NCBI GenBank assembly: GCA_050946535.1
Contig: JBMNUZ010000002.1
Span: forward strand, 124,001 to 188,000
Direction: 5' to 3'
From: RUG708 sp050946535
Lineage (GTDB): Bacteria; Bacillota; Clostridia; Peptostreptococcales; Anaerovoracaceae
DNA: 64,000 nt
Below are positions 19,393-28,944 of the stretch, one piece after another. The notes under the pieces were generated by a model, which searched no databases, was not told the DNA's origin, and saw only the letters and a list, made by a program, of their open reading frames with translations. The position numbers and the translations under genes are program-made. How positions within the stretch are numbered: position 1 is the first letter of the stretch; every line of letters starts with the position of its first letter.

Positions 19393-19422
19393 ACAGCAGC
19401 CGCATTTACGATTAAAATTCAG

Positions 19423-19451
19423 TTGACGCAGGGACAGGCATTTTATATAAT
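19423..19451 (+). promoter_or_regulatory. Strong sigma-70 promoter of the SRP RNA
   Basis: -35 TTGACG (19423-19428), exactly 17 bases, -10 TATAAT (19446-19451). Predicted start of transcription is near 19458. This is the best promoter in the window, as expected for a stable RNA. Confidence 0.88.
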
Positions 19452-19458
19452 ATACGAT

Positions 19459-19619
19459 GCAGTTGTCCTTTGATGGCTTTATCGGATGGCGTCGGGTCCT
19501 GCGCAATAAGAACCTGTGAACCTCGTCAGGTCCGGAAGGAAGCAGCGATAAGCAGTGTTTCTTATGTGCCGCAGTTAAGCCTGGTGTTTATCCGGTAGAG
19601 CCTTTAAAGGGCAATTTTT
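19459..19619 (+). ncRNA. ffs: Signal recognition particle RNA (4.5S-like) with terminator
   Basis: The invariant S-domain is present: 'GTGAACCTCGTCAGGTCC' and 'GGAAGGAAGCAGC', with flanks that refold into helix 8. Outer arms pair over about 25 bases: TTGTCCTTTGATGGC (from 19463) with GAGCCTTTAAAGGGCAA (to about 19613), continuing through TATCGGAT/ATCCGGTA, with G-U pairs. The final part of that stem followed by seven Ts serves as terminator. The RNA binds Ffh to target membrane proteins. Placement just before dnaX matches Bacillus (scr-dnaX-yaaK-recR). Exact ends are estimated. Confidence 0.93.
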
Positions 19620-19676
19620 TTCTATACGGCTTTTAAACTACTGCAGTATATGCCGCAGCAATCATGGAGGCGAAGC

Positions 19677-21638
19677 ATGCATAAAGCTCTATACAGAGAA
19701 TTCAGGCCGTCGACGTTCGATGAACTGATCGGACAGCCGCATATAGTCAGAATACTGAAAAGCCAGATAGCGTCGGGCAATACCAGCCACGCATATCTCT
19801 TCAGCGGTACGCGCGGCACAGGAAAGACGACTACGGCACGTATCCTCGCAAAGGCGCTTAACTGCACGGGTGAAGGCGAAAAGCCGTGTGGGGAGTGCAG
19901 CAGCTGCAGGGCGATAGCCGACGGCTCTTTCATAGATGTCATAGAAATAGACGCGGCGTCGAACAACGGCGTGGACAATATAAGGGAGCTCACGGACAGT
20001 GTCATGTATGCGCCTGCTGTCGGGAAATACAAAGTATATATCATCGACGAGGTCCACATGCTCTCGCAGGGTGCCTTCAATGCGCTGTTAAAAACACTGG
20101 AGGAACCGCCGGAATACGTCGTCTTCATACTCGCGACGACGGAGCCTCAGAAAGTTCCGGCAACGATCCTTTCGAGGTGCATGAGGCTCGATTTCAGGCG
20201 CGTTTCCGAAAAAGCCCTCATGGACAATATGAGGCGCATATGCGATATAAAGGGAATAGAAGCGGAGGACGGAGCGCTCGCGCTCATTGCTGTGAATGCA
20301 GACGGTTCGGTGAGAGACAGTCTGAGCATACTCGAACAGTGCATTTGCCCGGGCGAGCCGCTGCGGCGGGATGACGCGGCAGCTGTGCTCGGAACGGCAG
20401 GCGAGGAATCGCTTCTCCAGCTTACAGACCGCGTGATAGATTGTGATACATCGGGCGCTCTCCTGCTGCTCAATGATATAATAAATACTGGCGCCGACGT
20501 GCGTTCGTTCATGAAGGAGTGGCTCGAACATTTCAGAAATCTGCTCCTGGCGAAGTACGTCGACAACCCGGGAAGCATGCTCAACATGTCTGATGAAAAC
20601 GCGGCGCGTCTGATCGATCAGGCGCACAGGATCAGCAGGGATTTCCTGTCCAGAGCGATCACCGAGATCACAGGCACGATCTCTCAGACGAGATGGTCAT
20701 CGCGCCCGAGAGTGATGCTCGAGATGAGCATAGTAAAACTCTGCGAACCTGAAGAAGATAATGGAAACCGTCTGGACGGGCGGCAAGGAGGCGGCACAGC
20801 AGCCCCGGACAGCCGCAGAAACCAGGAATCTTCAGGGAGGCCGCAAGACCGCGGCGGAATTCAGAACCGCGCACAAAACCGCGCACAGAACCTCGCAGGC
20901 TCGGCAGGCTCGGCCGTACAAAGCGCGCAGGCTCCTCAAAGACAGACGTACCAGAACTATGAAGCCCGGAACGAAAACAGGGCGGACGGAGGTCAGGCAG
21001 ATGCCGTAGCAGTGCCGCACGGGGATTCAAGACACGGTGATGCCACCGGAGCAGAAGAATCCGGTATGCAGCCCGATCCTGGAGGAGCAGATACAGGCGC
21101 AGCAGAACGGGCAGGCGGATATGCAGCCAGTGACGGCCGCCAGAGCGGCGCCGAACGCGGCGGCGCTATGAACGGCGCTGACAGACAGCTCGGCTATGAG
21201 GCGCCTTACGGAGATCAGAATCAGAGAGCACAGACCGGTGCGCCTCGGCAGAATCCGCCGGAACAGCCTGCCACTGCGGGTGAGCAGCCTGCCGATACGA
21301 GCAAAGAAATTGCGTTTACGGACGCGGATTGGAAAAAAGCCCTCGAAACGACTGGTAATAAGCAAAAATCAAATATGTTTTTTACAGCGGAGAGAAAAAC
21401 TCAATTCGTAAGCGAAAAAGACGGTACAATAAATGTAAGCTGTAACGAGAATGATCAGAAAATCATCGAACTTGTACAAAAGAACCGCGGCCTGATCGAG
21501 CAGACGATAGAAAGACAGACCGGAAGACATTTTTCGATCAGCATCGTTCCGGAAGAAGCCAGAGACAAAAAAAACACTGACGAAGAAAAAAGACAGGAAC
21601 TGAACGCTTTTTTCGACTGTCCGGTGGATATAAATTGA
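19677..21638 (+). CDS. dnaX: DNA polymerase III subunits gamma/tau
   Basis: 653 residues from the ATG at 19677, with GGAGG six bases upstream; an in-frame ATG at 19650 has no ribosome site. The AAA+ clamp-loader module has Walker A 'GTRGTGKTT', a zinc-binding set '[15 protein letters not shown]', Walker B 'IIDEVHML' and the '[17 protein letters not shown]' sensor/arginine-finger region. Residues about 365-545 are a very long, Q/G/A/R-rich linker with little predicted structure. The C-terminus (about 545-653) is a small tau-like domain. It loads the sliding clamp. No slippery heptamer for gamma/tau frameshifting is seen near the linker. Confidence 0.95.
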   Translation: MHKALYREFRPSTFDELIGQPHIVRILKSQIASGNTSHAYLFSGTRGTGKTTTARILAKALNCTGEGEKPCGECSSCRAIADGSFIDVIEIDAASNNGVDNIRELTDSVMYAPAVGKYKVYIIDEVHMLSQGAFNALLKTLEEPPEYVVFILATTEPQKVPATILSRCMRLDFRRVSEKALMDNMRRICDIKGIEAEDGALALIAVNADGSVRDSLSILEQCICPGEPLRRDDAAAVLGTAGEESLLQLTDRVIDCDTSGALLLLNDIINTGADVRSFMKEWLEHFRNLLLAKYVDNPGSMLNMSDENAARLIDQAHRISRDFLSRAITEITGTISQTRWSSRPRVMLEMSIVKLCEPEEDNGNRLDGRQGGGTAAPDSRRNQESSGRPQDRGGIQNRAQNRAQNLAGSAGSAVQSAQAPQRQTYQNYEARNENRADGGQADAVAVPHGDSRHGDATGAEESGMQPDPGGADTGAAERAGGYAASDGRQSGAERGGAMNGADRQLGYEAPYGDQNQRAQTGAPRQNPPEQPATAGEQPADTSKEIAFTDADWKKALETTGNKQKSNMFFTAERKTQFVSEKDGTINVSCNENDQKIIELVQKNRGLIEQTIERQTGRHFSISIVPEEARDKKNTDEEKRQELNAFFDCPVDIN

Positions 21639-21657
21639 TAAACAAGGAGAATCAGAA

Positions 21658-22008
21658 ATGGGTAAAGGAATGAAAGCGGGCAAGCGTCCGCGCCAGAGAC
21701 AGGGCAATATGCAGGCACAGATCCAGCAGATGCAGGCTGTGCAGGCTATGATGGAAAAGACTCAGGAGGAGATCGAGCAGAAAGAGGTCGAGGCGTCGTC
21801 AGGCGGCGGAGCCGTAACCGTTAAAGTCAACGGAAAGAGAGAACTGCTCGAAGTCAAAATCCAGCCTGAGGCCGTGGATCCGGACGACGTGGAGATGCTC
21901 GAGGACCTCATCATGACCGCGGTCAACGAAGCGCTCAGAGAGATCGCGGAGTACAGCGAAACCGAGATGTCCAAGGTAACCGGCGGCATCAATATACCGG
22001 GTCTTTAA
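21658..22008 (+). CDS. YbaB/EbfC-family nucleoid-associated protein
   Basis: 116 residues. A positively charged N-terminus rich in Lys and Arg ('[16 protein letters not shown]') is followed by the family's helical '[23 protein letters not shown]' region and the core '[18 protein letters not shown]' with '[17 protein letters not shown]'. It binds DNA as a dimer and is usually found between dnaX and recR, as here. AAGGAG precedes the ATG. Confidence 0.93.
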   Translation: MGKGMKAGKRPRQRQGNMQAQIQQMQAVQAMMEKTQEEIEQKEVEASSGGGAVTVKVNGKRELLEVKIQPEAVDPDDVEMLEDLIMTAVNEALREIAEYSETEMSKVTGGINIPGL

Positions 22009-22020
22009 CGGAGGACCGGA

Positions 22021-22623
22021 ATGAGCTACAGATTTCCAGCTCCGTTTGACAAGCTGGTGAAGCAGCTTTCGGGCCTGCCGGGTATAGGCGGCAAGACAGC
22101 ACAGCGCCTGGCGTTCTACATACTTTCAATGCCGGATGAAAAGGCGTCAGAGCTCGCAGGAGCGATAACAGAAGCCAAATCGAAGATGAAATACTGTTCG
22201 GTATGCGGGAACCTGACAGACAAGGATCCGTGCTCGATCTGTTCCGACGAGTCGAGGGACAGAACGACAATCTGTGTTGTGGAGCAGGCGAAGGACGTCG
22301 CCGCTTTAGAGAGGACGAGAGAATACAAGGGACTGTATCACGTCCTTCACGGAGCGATTTCACCGATGGACGGCATAGGGCCGGACGACATCAATCTGAA
22401 ACAGCTGATTATCAGGCTTCAGAACAGCGATGTCAAAGAGGTTATACTCGCAACCAATCCGACTATCGAGGGCGAAGCCACGGCGATGTATGCGGCGAGG
22501 CTCATCAAACCGTCAGGGATAAAGGTTACGAGGATCGCCCACGGTGTACCCGTCGGGGGCGATCTTGAATATACAGATGAGGTTACACTTTCAAAGGCAA
22601 TGGATGGAAGACGGGAACTTTGA
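22021..22623 (+). CDS. recR: Recombination protein RecR
   Basis: 200 residues, standard length. N-terminal helix-hairpin-helix '[20 protein letters not shown]', a four-cysteine zinc finger '[16 protein letters not shown]' (about 60-75), a Toprim domain beginning '[16 protein letters not shown]' and ending '[15 protein letters not shown]', and a Walker-like C-terminal '[13 protein letters not shown]'. RecR acts with RecO/RecF to load RecA at gaps. GGAGG lies six bases before the ATG; the terminator overlaps its stop codon. Confidence 0.96.
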   Translation: MSYRFPAPFDKLVKQLSGLPGIGGKTAQRLAFYILSMPDEKASELAGAITEAKSKMKYCSVCGNLTDKDPCSICSDESRDRTTICVVEQAKDVAALERTREYKGLYHVLHGAISPMDGIGPDDINLKQLIIRLQNSDVKEVILATNPTIEGEATAMYAARLIKPSGIKVTRIAHGVPVGGDLEYTDEVTLSKAMDGRREL

Positions 22624-22652
22624 CAGCCTTACGGCTGCTTTCCCGTCTTTTT
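22608..22652 (+). terminator. Intrinsic terminator overlapping the recR stop codon
   Basis: AAGACGGGAA (from 22609) pairs with TTCCCGTCTT (from 22640), with a second small stem CAGCC/GGCTG inside, followed by Ts. The 5' arm is inside the recR coding sequence, so translation to the end of recR would affect folding. Confidence 0.8.
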
Positions 22653-22694
22653 GGATATAGAATGATTTTTGCGCGGTGCGCAGAGGTGAATGAT

Positions 22695-22943
22695 ATGCAT
22701 AAGGTTTACAATACGAGCGGTACGTGTTCTGTACAGCTCGAATTCGACATCGATGACGAAGGCTTGATACACAACATTAAGTATCTCGGCGGATGCGACG
22801 GAAATCTGAAAGCGGTCGGCCTGCTTGCAGAAGGCAAAAAAGCCTCTGACGTAGCTGATCTGCTCGGCGGGCTCAGATGCGGATTCAAACCGACGTCGTG
22901 CGGCGATCAGCTCGCAAGGGCTATCCGCGAAGCGGGATATTAG
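22695..22943 (+). CDS. Small TSCPD-domain protein
   Basis: 82 residues from the ATG at 22695, five bases after AGAGGTGA. The sequence ends with 'CGFKPTSCGDQLARAI', a variant of the TSCPD motif (here TSC-G-D), and contains 'YLGGCDGNLKAVGLLAEGK'. Four cysteines suggest metal binding. The short free-standing form matches TIGR03905-type proteins of unknown role; the same domain sits at the C-terminus of some class II ribonucleotide reductases. No function can be assigned here. addB starts two bases after its stop. Confidence 0.8.
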   Translation: MHKVYNTSGTCSVQLEFDIDDEGLIHNIKYLGGCDGNLKAVGLLAEGKKASDVADLLGGLRCGFKPTSCGDQLARAIREAGY

Positions 22944-22945
22944 AG

Positions 22946-25900
22946 ATGCTTAATGTGTATTACGGCTCCGCAGACTTCGATCTGGAGCGGTTCATGTTCG
23001 AAAAGGCGGCAGAGCGCATGCCGGAGCCGGTGATAGTAATGGTACCGGATCAGTTTACGCTCCAGGCCGAGAGAGATGCGCTCAGAATCATGAGGGCCGA
23101 CACGCTCCTCAATCTGGAAGTGATGAGCCGGTCCGGATTTACTCGGAAAATACTCGGGACGGCAGGAAGTCCGGCAGGCGTTCCGATTACGAAATACGGC
23201 AGATATATGCTGCTTTCGGGAATAATAAGAAAATCTGGTTCCGACGGAGTCTTTTCAGAGTACATCAGAGGAAGCCGTGCGGTAAGGACGTCGTTTTCAG
23301 AGATGCTCAACGACGAAATCTCCGAGCTGAAGCAGTATGGCGTTTCGCCCGGCGAGATGCGTGTGATGTCCGAAAGATTCGGAGACAGCGTTCTCGGGAA
23401 GAAGCTGAGCCAGACCGCCGACATCTATCAGGCTTACCAGGAGAAGACAGCCGGCAGATATAATGACAACGATGACCTCCAGAGAGCCGCGGCTCAGAGA
23501 ATGGCGAAATTCGGCCGGATAAAAGATACTGTGCTCTGGGTGTACGGCTTCGAGTACATGGCTCCGGCCATGCTCGAGCTGATCATCGCGGCGGCAGAGA
23601 ATGCTCCGGAAGTGAACATAGTCTTTACGGGCGAGAAGGAGAACAAGCCTGAATTCGATATGTTCCGCCGAATGTCAGGCGCAGTAGGTTCATTGTGCGC
23701 AGAGCGCTCGGTGGAATTCGGGGAGCATCACGTGCCGGAGAGATATCTCGATAAAAGAGAACCGCGCGTGAGCGTCATCGCGGCAGGCGATTACTACTCT
23801 GAAGCCGAGACGACAGCATCGATAATAGCCGGACTCGTAAGGGACAGAGGACTCAGGTACCGCGATATCGCCGTCATCTGCAACGACATGGAAGTAAGAG
23901 GCCCTCTGACTGCAAGAATATTCAGCCGCTACGGCATACCTGTTTTCTTTGACAGCAGAAGATCAGTCATGCAGGAGCCTGCGGCGGAATTCATCTGCGC
24001 GCTTATCGACTGCGCGGCGGACGGAAGACAGTTCGACGACGTCTTCAGAATGCTCAAAACCGGTTTCGGGCCGATTGATGATGCAGACTGCAGCAGGCTT
24101 GAGATGTACTGCCGCAGATACCGTATAAAGAGCGGCAGATGGAAGAAAGAGTTCAAATACGGTATAGATGAGGAAGGCGCTGAAGGACTGGCCGAAATCA
24201 ACAGGATGCGCAGGGAGGTTTCCGATTTCATCACATCGTTCGAAGAGCTCTTTAAAGACAAAGCGACCGTAAAGGAAAAGACGGAGGCTCTTTATATATT
24301 CCTGAGAGACAGGGCAGGCATGCCAGACAAGATACAGAGAGCGTCAGAAGACCTCGAAAACAGAGGACTTCACGAGAGCGCCGAGTCGCTGCTGCAGATG
24401 TGGAAGATAATAATCGGTATAATGGATCAGATGGTCGAAGCTTCGGGAGACGAAGAGCTGGACGCCGGCGAATACAGCGAGATGTTCCGCGAGGGACTCA
24501 GCCAGGTCGAGATCGGGCTGATTCCAGCGACAGGCGACAATGTCATCCTCGGCAACATGCAGAGGACACGCACGGGTGACATAAAAGCGCTGTTTGTAAT
24601 CGGAGCAAACGACGGAGTTCTTCCTGAAGAGGGCAAGTCCGAAGGAATTTTCTCTGATCTTGAAAAGCGTGCCATCGAAGAGAACTTCAGGCCTGTGGGA
24701 CGCACGGATGCTGCAAGGAACATGGAGCAGGACCTCGATATTTACAAAAATACTTCGAGGGCGCGCGAGCTGCTCGTGATTTCTTACGCTTCTCAGGATC
24801 TTTCAGGCAGCGAAATCAGGCCTTCGACATTCGTAGCAGATATTATCGAAAAGTACGGCAGCGATGTCGTACACGCCGACTTTATCTCGGCAGGCGATCC
24901 TCTGAGACTGATACAGACGCCGGGCGGAACGGCGCCTCACCTTGCGTCATCGCTGCGCAAAGCGGCCGACAGCGGCATCGAGCCTGATGATGCGTGGAAG
25001 GCTGCTTCTCTTGTAATGACAGGAACCAGATCATACGAGGCTATCAGAGACGGAATCTTCTTCAGCAAAGCGTCTGAACGGCTCAGGAGCAGGACGGTCG
25101 GGGAACTTTACGGCACCGAGGGCGGAAAATACATAACGCTTTCTGCGTCCAGAATAGAGAACTTCTCGAGATGCCCGTTTTCGTTCTTCGTCAGATACGG
25201 CCTGAACCCTTCGGAAAACAGGGAATTCGACGTAGACAGCAGATCTGTCGGCGATATGTTCCACTACTGCTTCATGAGGGCGGCAAAAGATCTGTCGGCG
25301 CATGGCATGCCTGAAGCAGAGCCCGGAAAATCGCTGTGGCTCAGTGTTTCCGAAGAGGACGTCCGCAGCGCGGTCGAAAGATACGTGGATGAATACTCTG
25401 AAACATACAGAGAAGGCGTGTTCGGTTATTCAGACTATGGCCGCTATATAAGAGAGCGGATCAAAGATGTTATTTTCATCAATGTCTGGATCATGATCAT
25501 TCAGGTCAGACGCGGCAGGATAAAGAACGTGTTTTTCGAGAAGGAATTCAGGCGGGGATCGCGGAGTGCATTTCCTGCGGTGGCACTAACTCTCGACAAC
25601 GGCAGAACCGTATGTCTTGAAGGAAAGATAGACAGGATCGATGAAATAGTTCCCGAGACGGACGACGGATACAGATACGTGAGAGTCGTGGACTACAAGA
25701 CCGGCAGCGACAAGTTCAACCTGGCTGAGGTAAAGGACGGAGTCATGCTGCAGCTCATGATCTATCTCAAAGGTGCGATGGGCGGGATAAAAAATGCAAG
25801 GCCTGCAGGCGTGTTCTACTTTCCTGCTCACGAACAGCTCATCGATATAACGGATCAGCCGGATGCGTCCGAAGAGGATATAGCGTACTCCACGGTGAAA

Positions 25901-26251
25901 AACAGCGGCCTGGACGGAATAATCAACGGCGGACACGGAGTGATCAGAGCAATGGACAGCATGCTCGGCGAAGGCGACGAGTCGTTTGTAATTCCGGTAA
26001 GACGCGGAAATGACAAAGACGGGCACGAAACGTACAAAGCGTCTTCGAAAGGCAGAGGACGCGTGCTTTCATCAGAGGAATTCGACAGACTCATCAGCGA
26101 CGTCGATGAAATACTCAGCCACGCGGCATCGGAGCTGACAGAAGGAAGTGTAGCGGCGGATCCGAAGGTTTCGGGCAATTTTGATGCATGCAGGTACTGC
26201 GGATACAAAAGCATCTGCGGCATAGAGCTTTCAGGGAGACAGACGTTTTGA
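22946..26251 (+). CDS. addB: ATP-dependent helicase/nuclease subunit B (AddB/RexB)
   Basis: 1101 residues. The N-terminus 'MLNVYYGSADFDLERFMFEKA' and 'VIVMVPDQFTLQAERDAL' match AddB, a degenerate helicase lacking a normal Walker A. The C-terminal RecB-like nuclease has 'FSRCPFSFFVRYGL' with the first cluster cysteine, 'EGKIDRID' and 'VRVVDYKTGSDKFNL' as the D-x(n)-DYK active site, and 'CRYCGYKSICG' giving the remaining cysteines of a 4Fe-4S cluster. With AddA it processes double-strand breaks to Chi-marked 3' tails. AddA is normally adjacent but is not in this window; a NusG-II gene follows instead. The ATG has no strong ribosome site and is probably coupled to the TSCPD gene. Confidence 0.9.
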   Translation: MLNVYYGSADFDLERFMFEKAAERMPEPVIVMVPDQFTLQAERDALRIMRADTLLNLEVMSRSGFTRKILGTAGSPAGVPITKYGRYMLLSGIIRKSGSDGVFSEYIRGSRAVRTSFSEMLNDEISELKQYGVSPGEMRVMSERFGDSVLGKKLSQTADIYQAYQEKTAGRYNDNDDLQRAAAQRMAKFGRIKDTVLWVYGFEYMAPAMLELIIAAAENAPEVNIVFTGEKENKPEFDMFRRMSGAVGSLCAERSVEFGEHHVPERYLDKREPRVSVIAAGDYYSEAETTASIIAGLVRDRGLRYRDIAVICNDMEVRGPLTARIFSRYGIPVFFDSRRSVMQEPAAEFICALIDCAADGRQFDDVFRMLKTGFGPIDDADCSRLEMYCRRYRIKSGRWKKEFKYGIDEEGAEGLAEINRMRREVSDFITSFEELFKDKATVKEKTEALYIFLRDRAGMPDKIQRASEDLENRGLHESAESLLQMWKIIIGIMDQMVEASGDEELDAGEYSEMFREGLSQVEIGLIPATGDNVILGNMQRTRTGDIKALFVIGANDGVLPEEGKSEGIFSDLEKRAIEENFRPVGRTDAARNMEQDLDIYKNTSRARELLVISYASQDLSGSEIRPSTFVADIIEKYGSDVVHADFISAGDPLRLIQTPGGTAPHLASSLRKAADSGIEPDDAWKAASLVMTGTRSYEAIRDGIFFSKASERLRSRTVGELYGTEGGKYITLSASRIENFSRCPFSFFVRYGLNPSENREFDVDSRSVGDMFHYCFMRAAKDLSAHGMPEAEPGKSLWLSVSEEDVRSAVERYVDEYSETYREGVFGYSDYGRYIRERIKDVIFINVWIMIIQVRRGRIKNVFFEKEFRRGSRSAFPAVALTLDNGRTVCLEGKIDRIDEIVPETDDGYRYVRVVDYKTGSDKFNLAEVKDGVMLQLMIYLKGAMGGIKNARPAGVFYFPAHEQLIDITDQPDASEEDIAYSTVKNSGLDGIINGGHGVIRAMDSMLGEGDESFVIPVRRGNDKDGHETYKASSKGRGRVLSSEEFDRLISDVDEILSHAASELTEGSVAADPKVSGNFDACRYCGYKSICGIELSGRQTF

Positions 26252-26715
26252 AGGGCATCCTGAGAAAATCGGATATAATATTGATAGCCGTGCTGGCAGT
26301 CGTCAGCGTCTTTACCGCCTGGTACGCGTGGAACGCGGGCAGCGGGGGAACCACGGTGAGAGTTCAGGCGGACGGAAAGGTCTACGGAACTTATGATCTC
26401 AGCAAAGACCAGGTCATAGACATCGATACGAGCCTGGGCCACAATCAGCTGACTATCAAGGATGGAAAGGCATATATGTCTGAGGCGAGCTGTCCCGACA
26501 AATACTGCATGAATCAGTACAAATCGTCGGGCGGCATCGATGAATCGAACGAGACCATCATCTGTCTGCCGAACAAAGTCATAGTGTCGGTCGAAGGAGA
26601 AGACGGCAGTGACAGTGAGACGCCGGATGCAGTTTCAGGCTCGCCTGCCGCGGGAAATTACGGTCAGGCGGCTGACAGTTCCGCGGACGGAGAGGAGGAG
26701 ACCGATGCGGGCTAG
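26248..26715 (+). CDS. NusG domain II-containing membrane-anchored protein
   Basis: 155 residues. I choose the TTG at 26248, which overlaps the addB stop (TTGA) and has GGGAG nine bases upstream; no ATG fits. One membrane helix (about residues 9-28, 'IILIAVLAVVSVFTAWYAW') is followed by an extracytoplasmic NusG-II-type domain: 'VRVQADGKVYGTYDLSKDQ' and 'SCPDKYCMNQYKSSGG', with a cysteine pair, and 'IICLPNKVIVSVEG'. The tail is acidic and low complexity. The domain typically pairs with Gx/HepT-I transporter genes, as here. Its role is unknown. Confidence 0.82.
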   Translation: MKGILRKSDIILIAVLAVVSVFTAWYAWNAGSGGTTVRVQADGKVYGTYDLSKDQVIDIDTSLGHNQLTIKDGKAYMSEASCPDKYCMNQYKSSGGIDESNETIICLPNKVIVSVEGEDGSDSETPDAVSGSPAAGNYGQAADSSADGEEETDAG

Positions 26716-27250
26716 AGGCTCTGTGAAAAATTCATCCGCTTACCGCGTGGCTCTTTCGGCAGTCTTTACGGCGCTCGCCATGATCTTTTCGTACGTGGAA
26801 AGCATACTGCCGATCAATCTAGGCATCCCAGGCATCAAGCTCGGGCTGTCGAATCTGGTCGTGCTCATCGCACTATACAGCCTCGGAGCCGGATACGCGT
26901 TTGCGATCAATATGACGAGAATAGTTCTGTCGGGGCTGATGTTCGGAGGCGTGTCGGCGATGCTTTACAGTCTGGCCGGAGGCCTTCTGAGCTTTGCGGT
27001 CATGCTCGTCCTGATGAAGACGGACATCTTCAGTCCGATAGGCATCAGCGCGGCCGGCGGAGTATCTCATAATCTGGGCCAGATCACAGTGGCAGCTCTG
27101 ATCACGGAGACGGCTGAGATATATCTCTATCTGCCTGTGCTGATGATTTCAGGAACGATTACGGGCGTCCTGCTCGGCACGCTCGCCGCGCTGATACTCA
27201 GGCGCATGGGAGTGAACGTTGGTTCACCAGAAAATAAATCAAGGGGATGA
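26705..27250 (+). CDS. Gx transporter family membrane protein (heptaprenyl diphosphate synthase component I-like)
   Basis: 181 residues from the ATG at 26705, after GGAGGAG; an upstream extension in the same frame lies inside the NusG-II gene. Five or six membrane helices with 'LPINLGIPGIKLGLSNLVVL', 'FAINMTRIVLSGLMFGG' and 'GGVSHNLGQITVAALI', the signature of the Hpre_diP_synt_I family, which is now viewed as ECF-like substrate-binding membrane proteins. It overlaps both the NusG-II gene (11 bases) and the exonuclease start, so the three are one translational unit. Substrate unknown, possibly a prenyl or flavin-related compound. Confidence 0.83.
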   Translation: MRARGSVKNSSAYRVALSAVFTALAMIFSYVESILPINLGIPGIKLGLSNLVVLIALYSLGAGYAFAINMTRIVLSGLMFGGVSAMLYSLAGGLLSFAVMLVLMKTDIFSPIGISAAGGVSHNLGQITVAALITETAEIYLYLPVLMISGTITGVLLGTLAALILRRMGVNVGSPENKSRG

Positions 27251-27996
27251 TGGAAGTGGTTCATGTTGTACTGGACTTTGAAATGAATCCCGTTTCACGG
27301 GAGGTAAAGGAAAAAAACCGGGAACAAAAACACAGCAGACACGAAAAGATGCTCCAGAGCGAGATCATCGAGATAGGAGCGGTCAAGCTGGAGGACCCGG
27401 ACTGCAGGAAGACAAGCGAATTCAGCATTCTCGTGAAGCCGGAATACAACGACTGTATAGAGCAGAACATACAGCACCTAACGGGAATCTGCACCGAGGA
27501 CGTCGAGGATGCGGTGAGCTACAGCCAGGCGATAAAAAGTTTTTCAGACTGGATAGGCACGGAAAAGCATGCGAGGATATACAGCTGGAGCACATCGGAT
27601 CCGAATCAGATACGGTGCGAGTGCGAGAAAAAGCACGTCGAATTTCCTGAAAACATGACGGACTGGGTCGACTTTCAGGTGATGTTTCCCAAAGCGACAG
27701 GAATTCAGATCAAGCGTCAGATGTCGCTCGAATATGCGGCCGAGCTGGCGGGCCTGGACTTCGATGACGAATCGGCTCACAGGGCTCTTTACGATGCCGA
27801 GAAGACAGCCGAACTTGTACAAATGGTTTTGACAGGGGAATATAAAAAAGTAATGAAGAATGTCACCGGAGTCCTGAAGTCGACAGTAGAGACGAGTACC
27901 GCCACGATGGCCGACAAGCTCGGCCCGAAATACGCTGAGATCATGAAACGTTTCAAGGGAACGGACGGAGATGCGAACGGAGGAAAAGAAAATTAG
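27250..27996 (+). CDS. DEDDh-family 3'-5' exonuclease
   Basis: About 248 residues. Exonuclease motif I 'VVLDFEMNP' (D-x-E), motif II region 'HLTGICTEDVEDAVSYSQAIKSF' and motif III 'SAHRALYDAEKTAEL' with the catalytic His and Asp are present. 'YSWSTSDPNQI' is typical of the Bacillota group resembling KapD and DNA polymerase III epsilon. It probably trims RNA or DNA ends. Two ATGs are adjacent (27247, 27250) after AAGGGG; the second has better spacing. A terminator follows. Confidence 0.85.
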   Translation: MEVVHVVLDFEMNPVSREVKEKNREQKHSRHEKMLQSEIIEIGAVKLEDPDCRKTSEFSILVKPEYNDCIEQNIQHLTGICTEDVEDAVSYSQAIKSFSDWIGTEKHARIYSWSTSDPNQIRCECEKKHVEFPENMTDWVDFQVMFPKATGIQIKRQMSLEYAAELAGLDFDDESAHRALYDAEKTAELVQMVLTGEYKKVMKNVTGVLKSTVETSTATMADKLGPKYAEIMKRFKGTDGDANGGKEN

Positions 27997-28016
27997 TAAT
28001 TTAAAACAGATTACAT

Positions 28017-28047
28017 AAAAAAAGCGCCGGAAACGGCGTTTTTTTTA
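28017..28047. terminator. Bidirectional intrinsic terminator between convergent genes
   Basis: Stem CGCCG-GAAA-CGGCG (28025-28038) with seven As before it and a nine-base T tract after it. The symmetry lets it serve both the exonuclease (plus) and the NUDIX gene (minus). Confidence 0.9.
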
Positions 28048-28140
28048 TGCTCAAAATATATCCGGCGAGGAGATCGCGATGCAGCGTATCGCAGACGCAT
28101 CGCAGATGAATCGCTCCGGCCCCGGACGGGACGTCTTGCC

Positions 28141-28755
28141 TCAGTCTTTGTACATTTCAGTGAGCAGGATCAGGTTCCTGAGAATCCTCGCGGTGAGTCC
28201 CCAGATTCCGAAACCGTTGTACTCCCAGTACAGTGTCACGCCGTAAGGCGCTTCGACGCTGAGATGGCGCTGAAGCACCGTAGGAAGCGACGGATCCTTT
28301 TCGATGCTCATCCTGTATGAATATTCTTTAGGTTCGGAATTCATCAGAAACGACATAGGAACGGTAAAGACCTGATTTACCTCTCTGCTCGTTCTGATGT
28401 TTTCAAATGCTTCAGGGTTTATAGATCCCACGAACGGCTTTACGAGCCTGAATCCCTGAATGCGCTCGCGCGGAAGTTCGCCGAGAATCTCTATATCGCC
28501 GGGAGCAACGCCTATCTCTTCGCATGTTTCGCGGAGTACGGCATCGATCGATCTTTCGCCGTCTTCGAGGTGGCCTCCGGGAAATGAGACTTCTCCGGGC
28601 TGGCTGACTATGTTGGAGCGTTCTTCGAAAAGAACTTCCCATCCTGATTTTCTTTCGACGAGAGGAACGAGCACCGATGAAGAAGTGTCCTTCCTGGGCA
28701 GCCTGTGTTCGAGCGCTTTTTTCAGCTTTTCAGAGGTTATATCACTTGATCTCAT
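28141..28755 (-). CDS. NUDIX hydrolase, CoA pyrophosphatase type
   Basis: 204 residues from the ATG at 28755, nine bases after AAAGGA; an upstream in-frame ATG at 28776 is less likely. The Nudix box reads 'GGHLEDGERSIDAVLRETCEEIGV' across residues about 63-86, with the REXXEE glutamates. Upstream, 'SSVLVPLVERKSGWEVLF' and the length fit the CoA-pyrophosphatase group (YeaB/NudL), which hydrolyses CoA to phosphopantetheine and 3',5'-ADP. The substrate call rests on family resemblance. Confidence 0.82.
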   Translation of the reverse strand: MRSSDITSEKLKKALEHRLPRKDTSSSVLVPLVERKSGWEVLFEERSNIVSQPGEVSFPGGHLEDGERSIDAVLRETCEEIGVAPGDIEILGELPRERIQGFRLVKPFVGSINPEAFENIRTSREVNQVFTVPMSFLMNSEPKEYSYRMSIEKDPSLPTVLQRHLSVEAPYGVTLYWEYNGFGIWGLTARILRNLILLTEMYKD

Positions 28756-28888
28756 GTATTTACATCCTTTCGTCATCGTCCGCGGAGCGGACGCATGGAA
28801 TTGTTTTCAATCACACCGAAATTATATCATAGATAGACAGGCGGATGACATCTGTAATGAATGACAGCCGCATATAGTTTGACAAGAT

Positions 28889-28920
28889 AAAAAATACCGC
28901 GGGTTTTTACGCCCGCGGCT
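28889..28920 (-). terminator. Intrinsic terminator after the superoxide reductase gene
   Basis: On the minus strand, CCGCGGG and CCCGCGG (28897-28903 and 28912-28918 on plus) form a seven-pair GC stem followed by TATTTTTT. It lies 25 bases past the stop codon. Confidence 0.85.
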
Positions 28921-28944
28921 GAAAATGTTCCTGATTTCTGTTAT

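Noticed and set aside
20740..20800. Programmed frameshift site for gamma/tau in dnaX
   Set aside because: No A-rich slippery heptamer with a downstream stem near the linker; the only A run is close to the C-terminus (about 21567), where a shift would not give a gamma-length product.
20668..21365. Long open frames opposite dnaX
   Set aside because: They arise from the GC-rich, low-complexity linker of dnaX read backwards, with no start signals.
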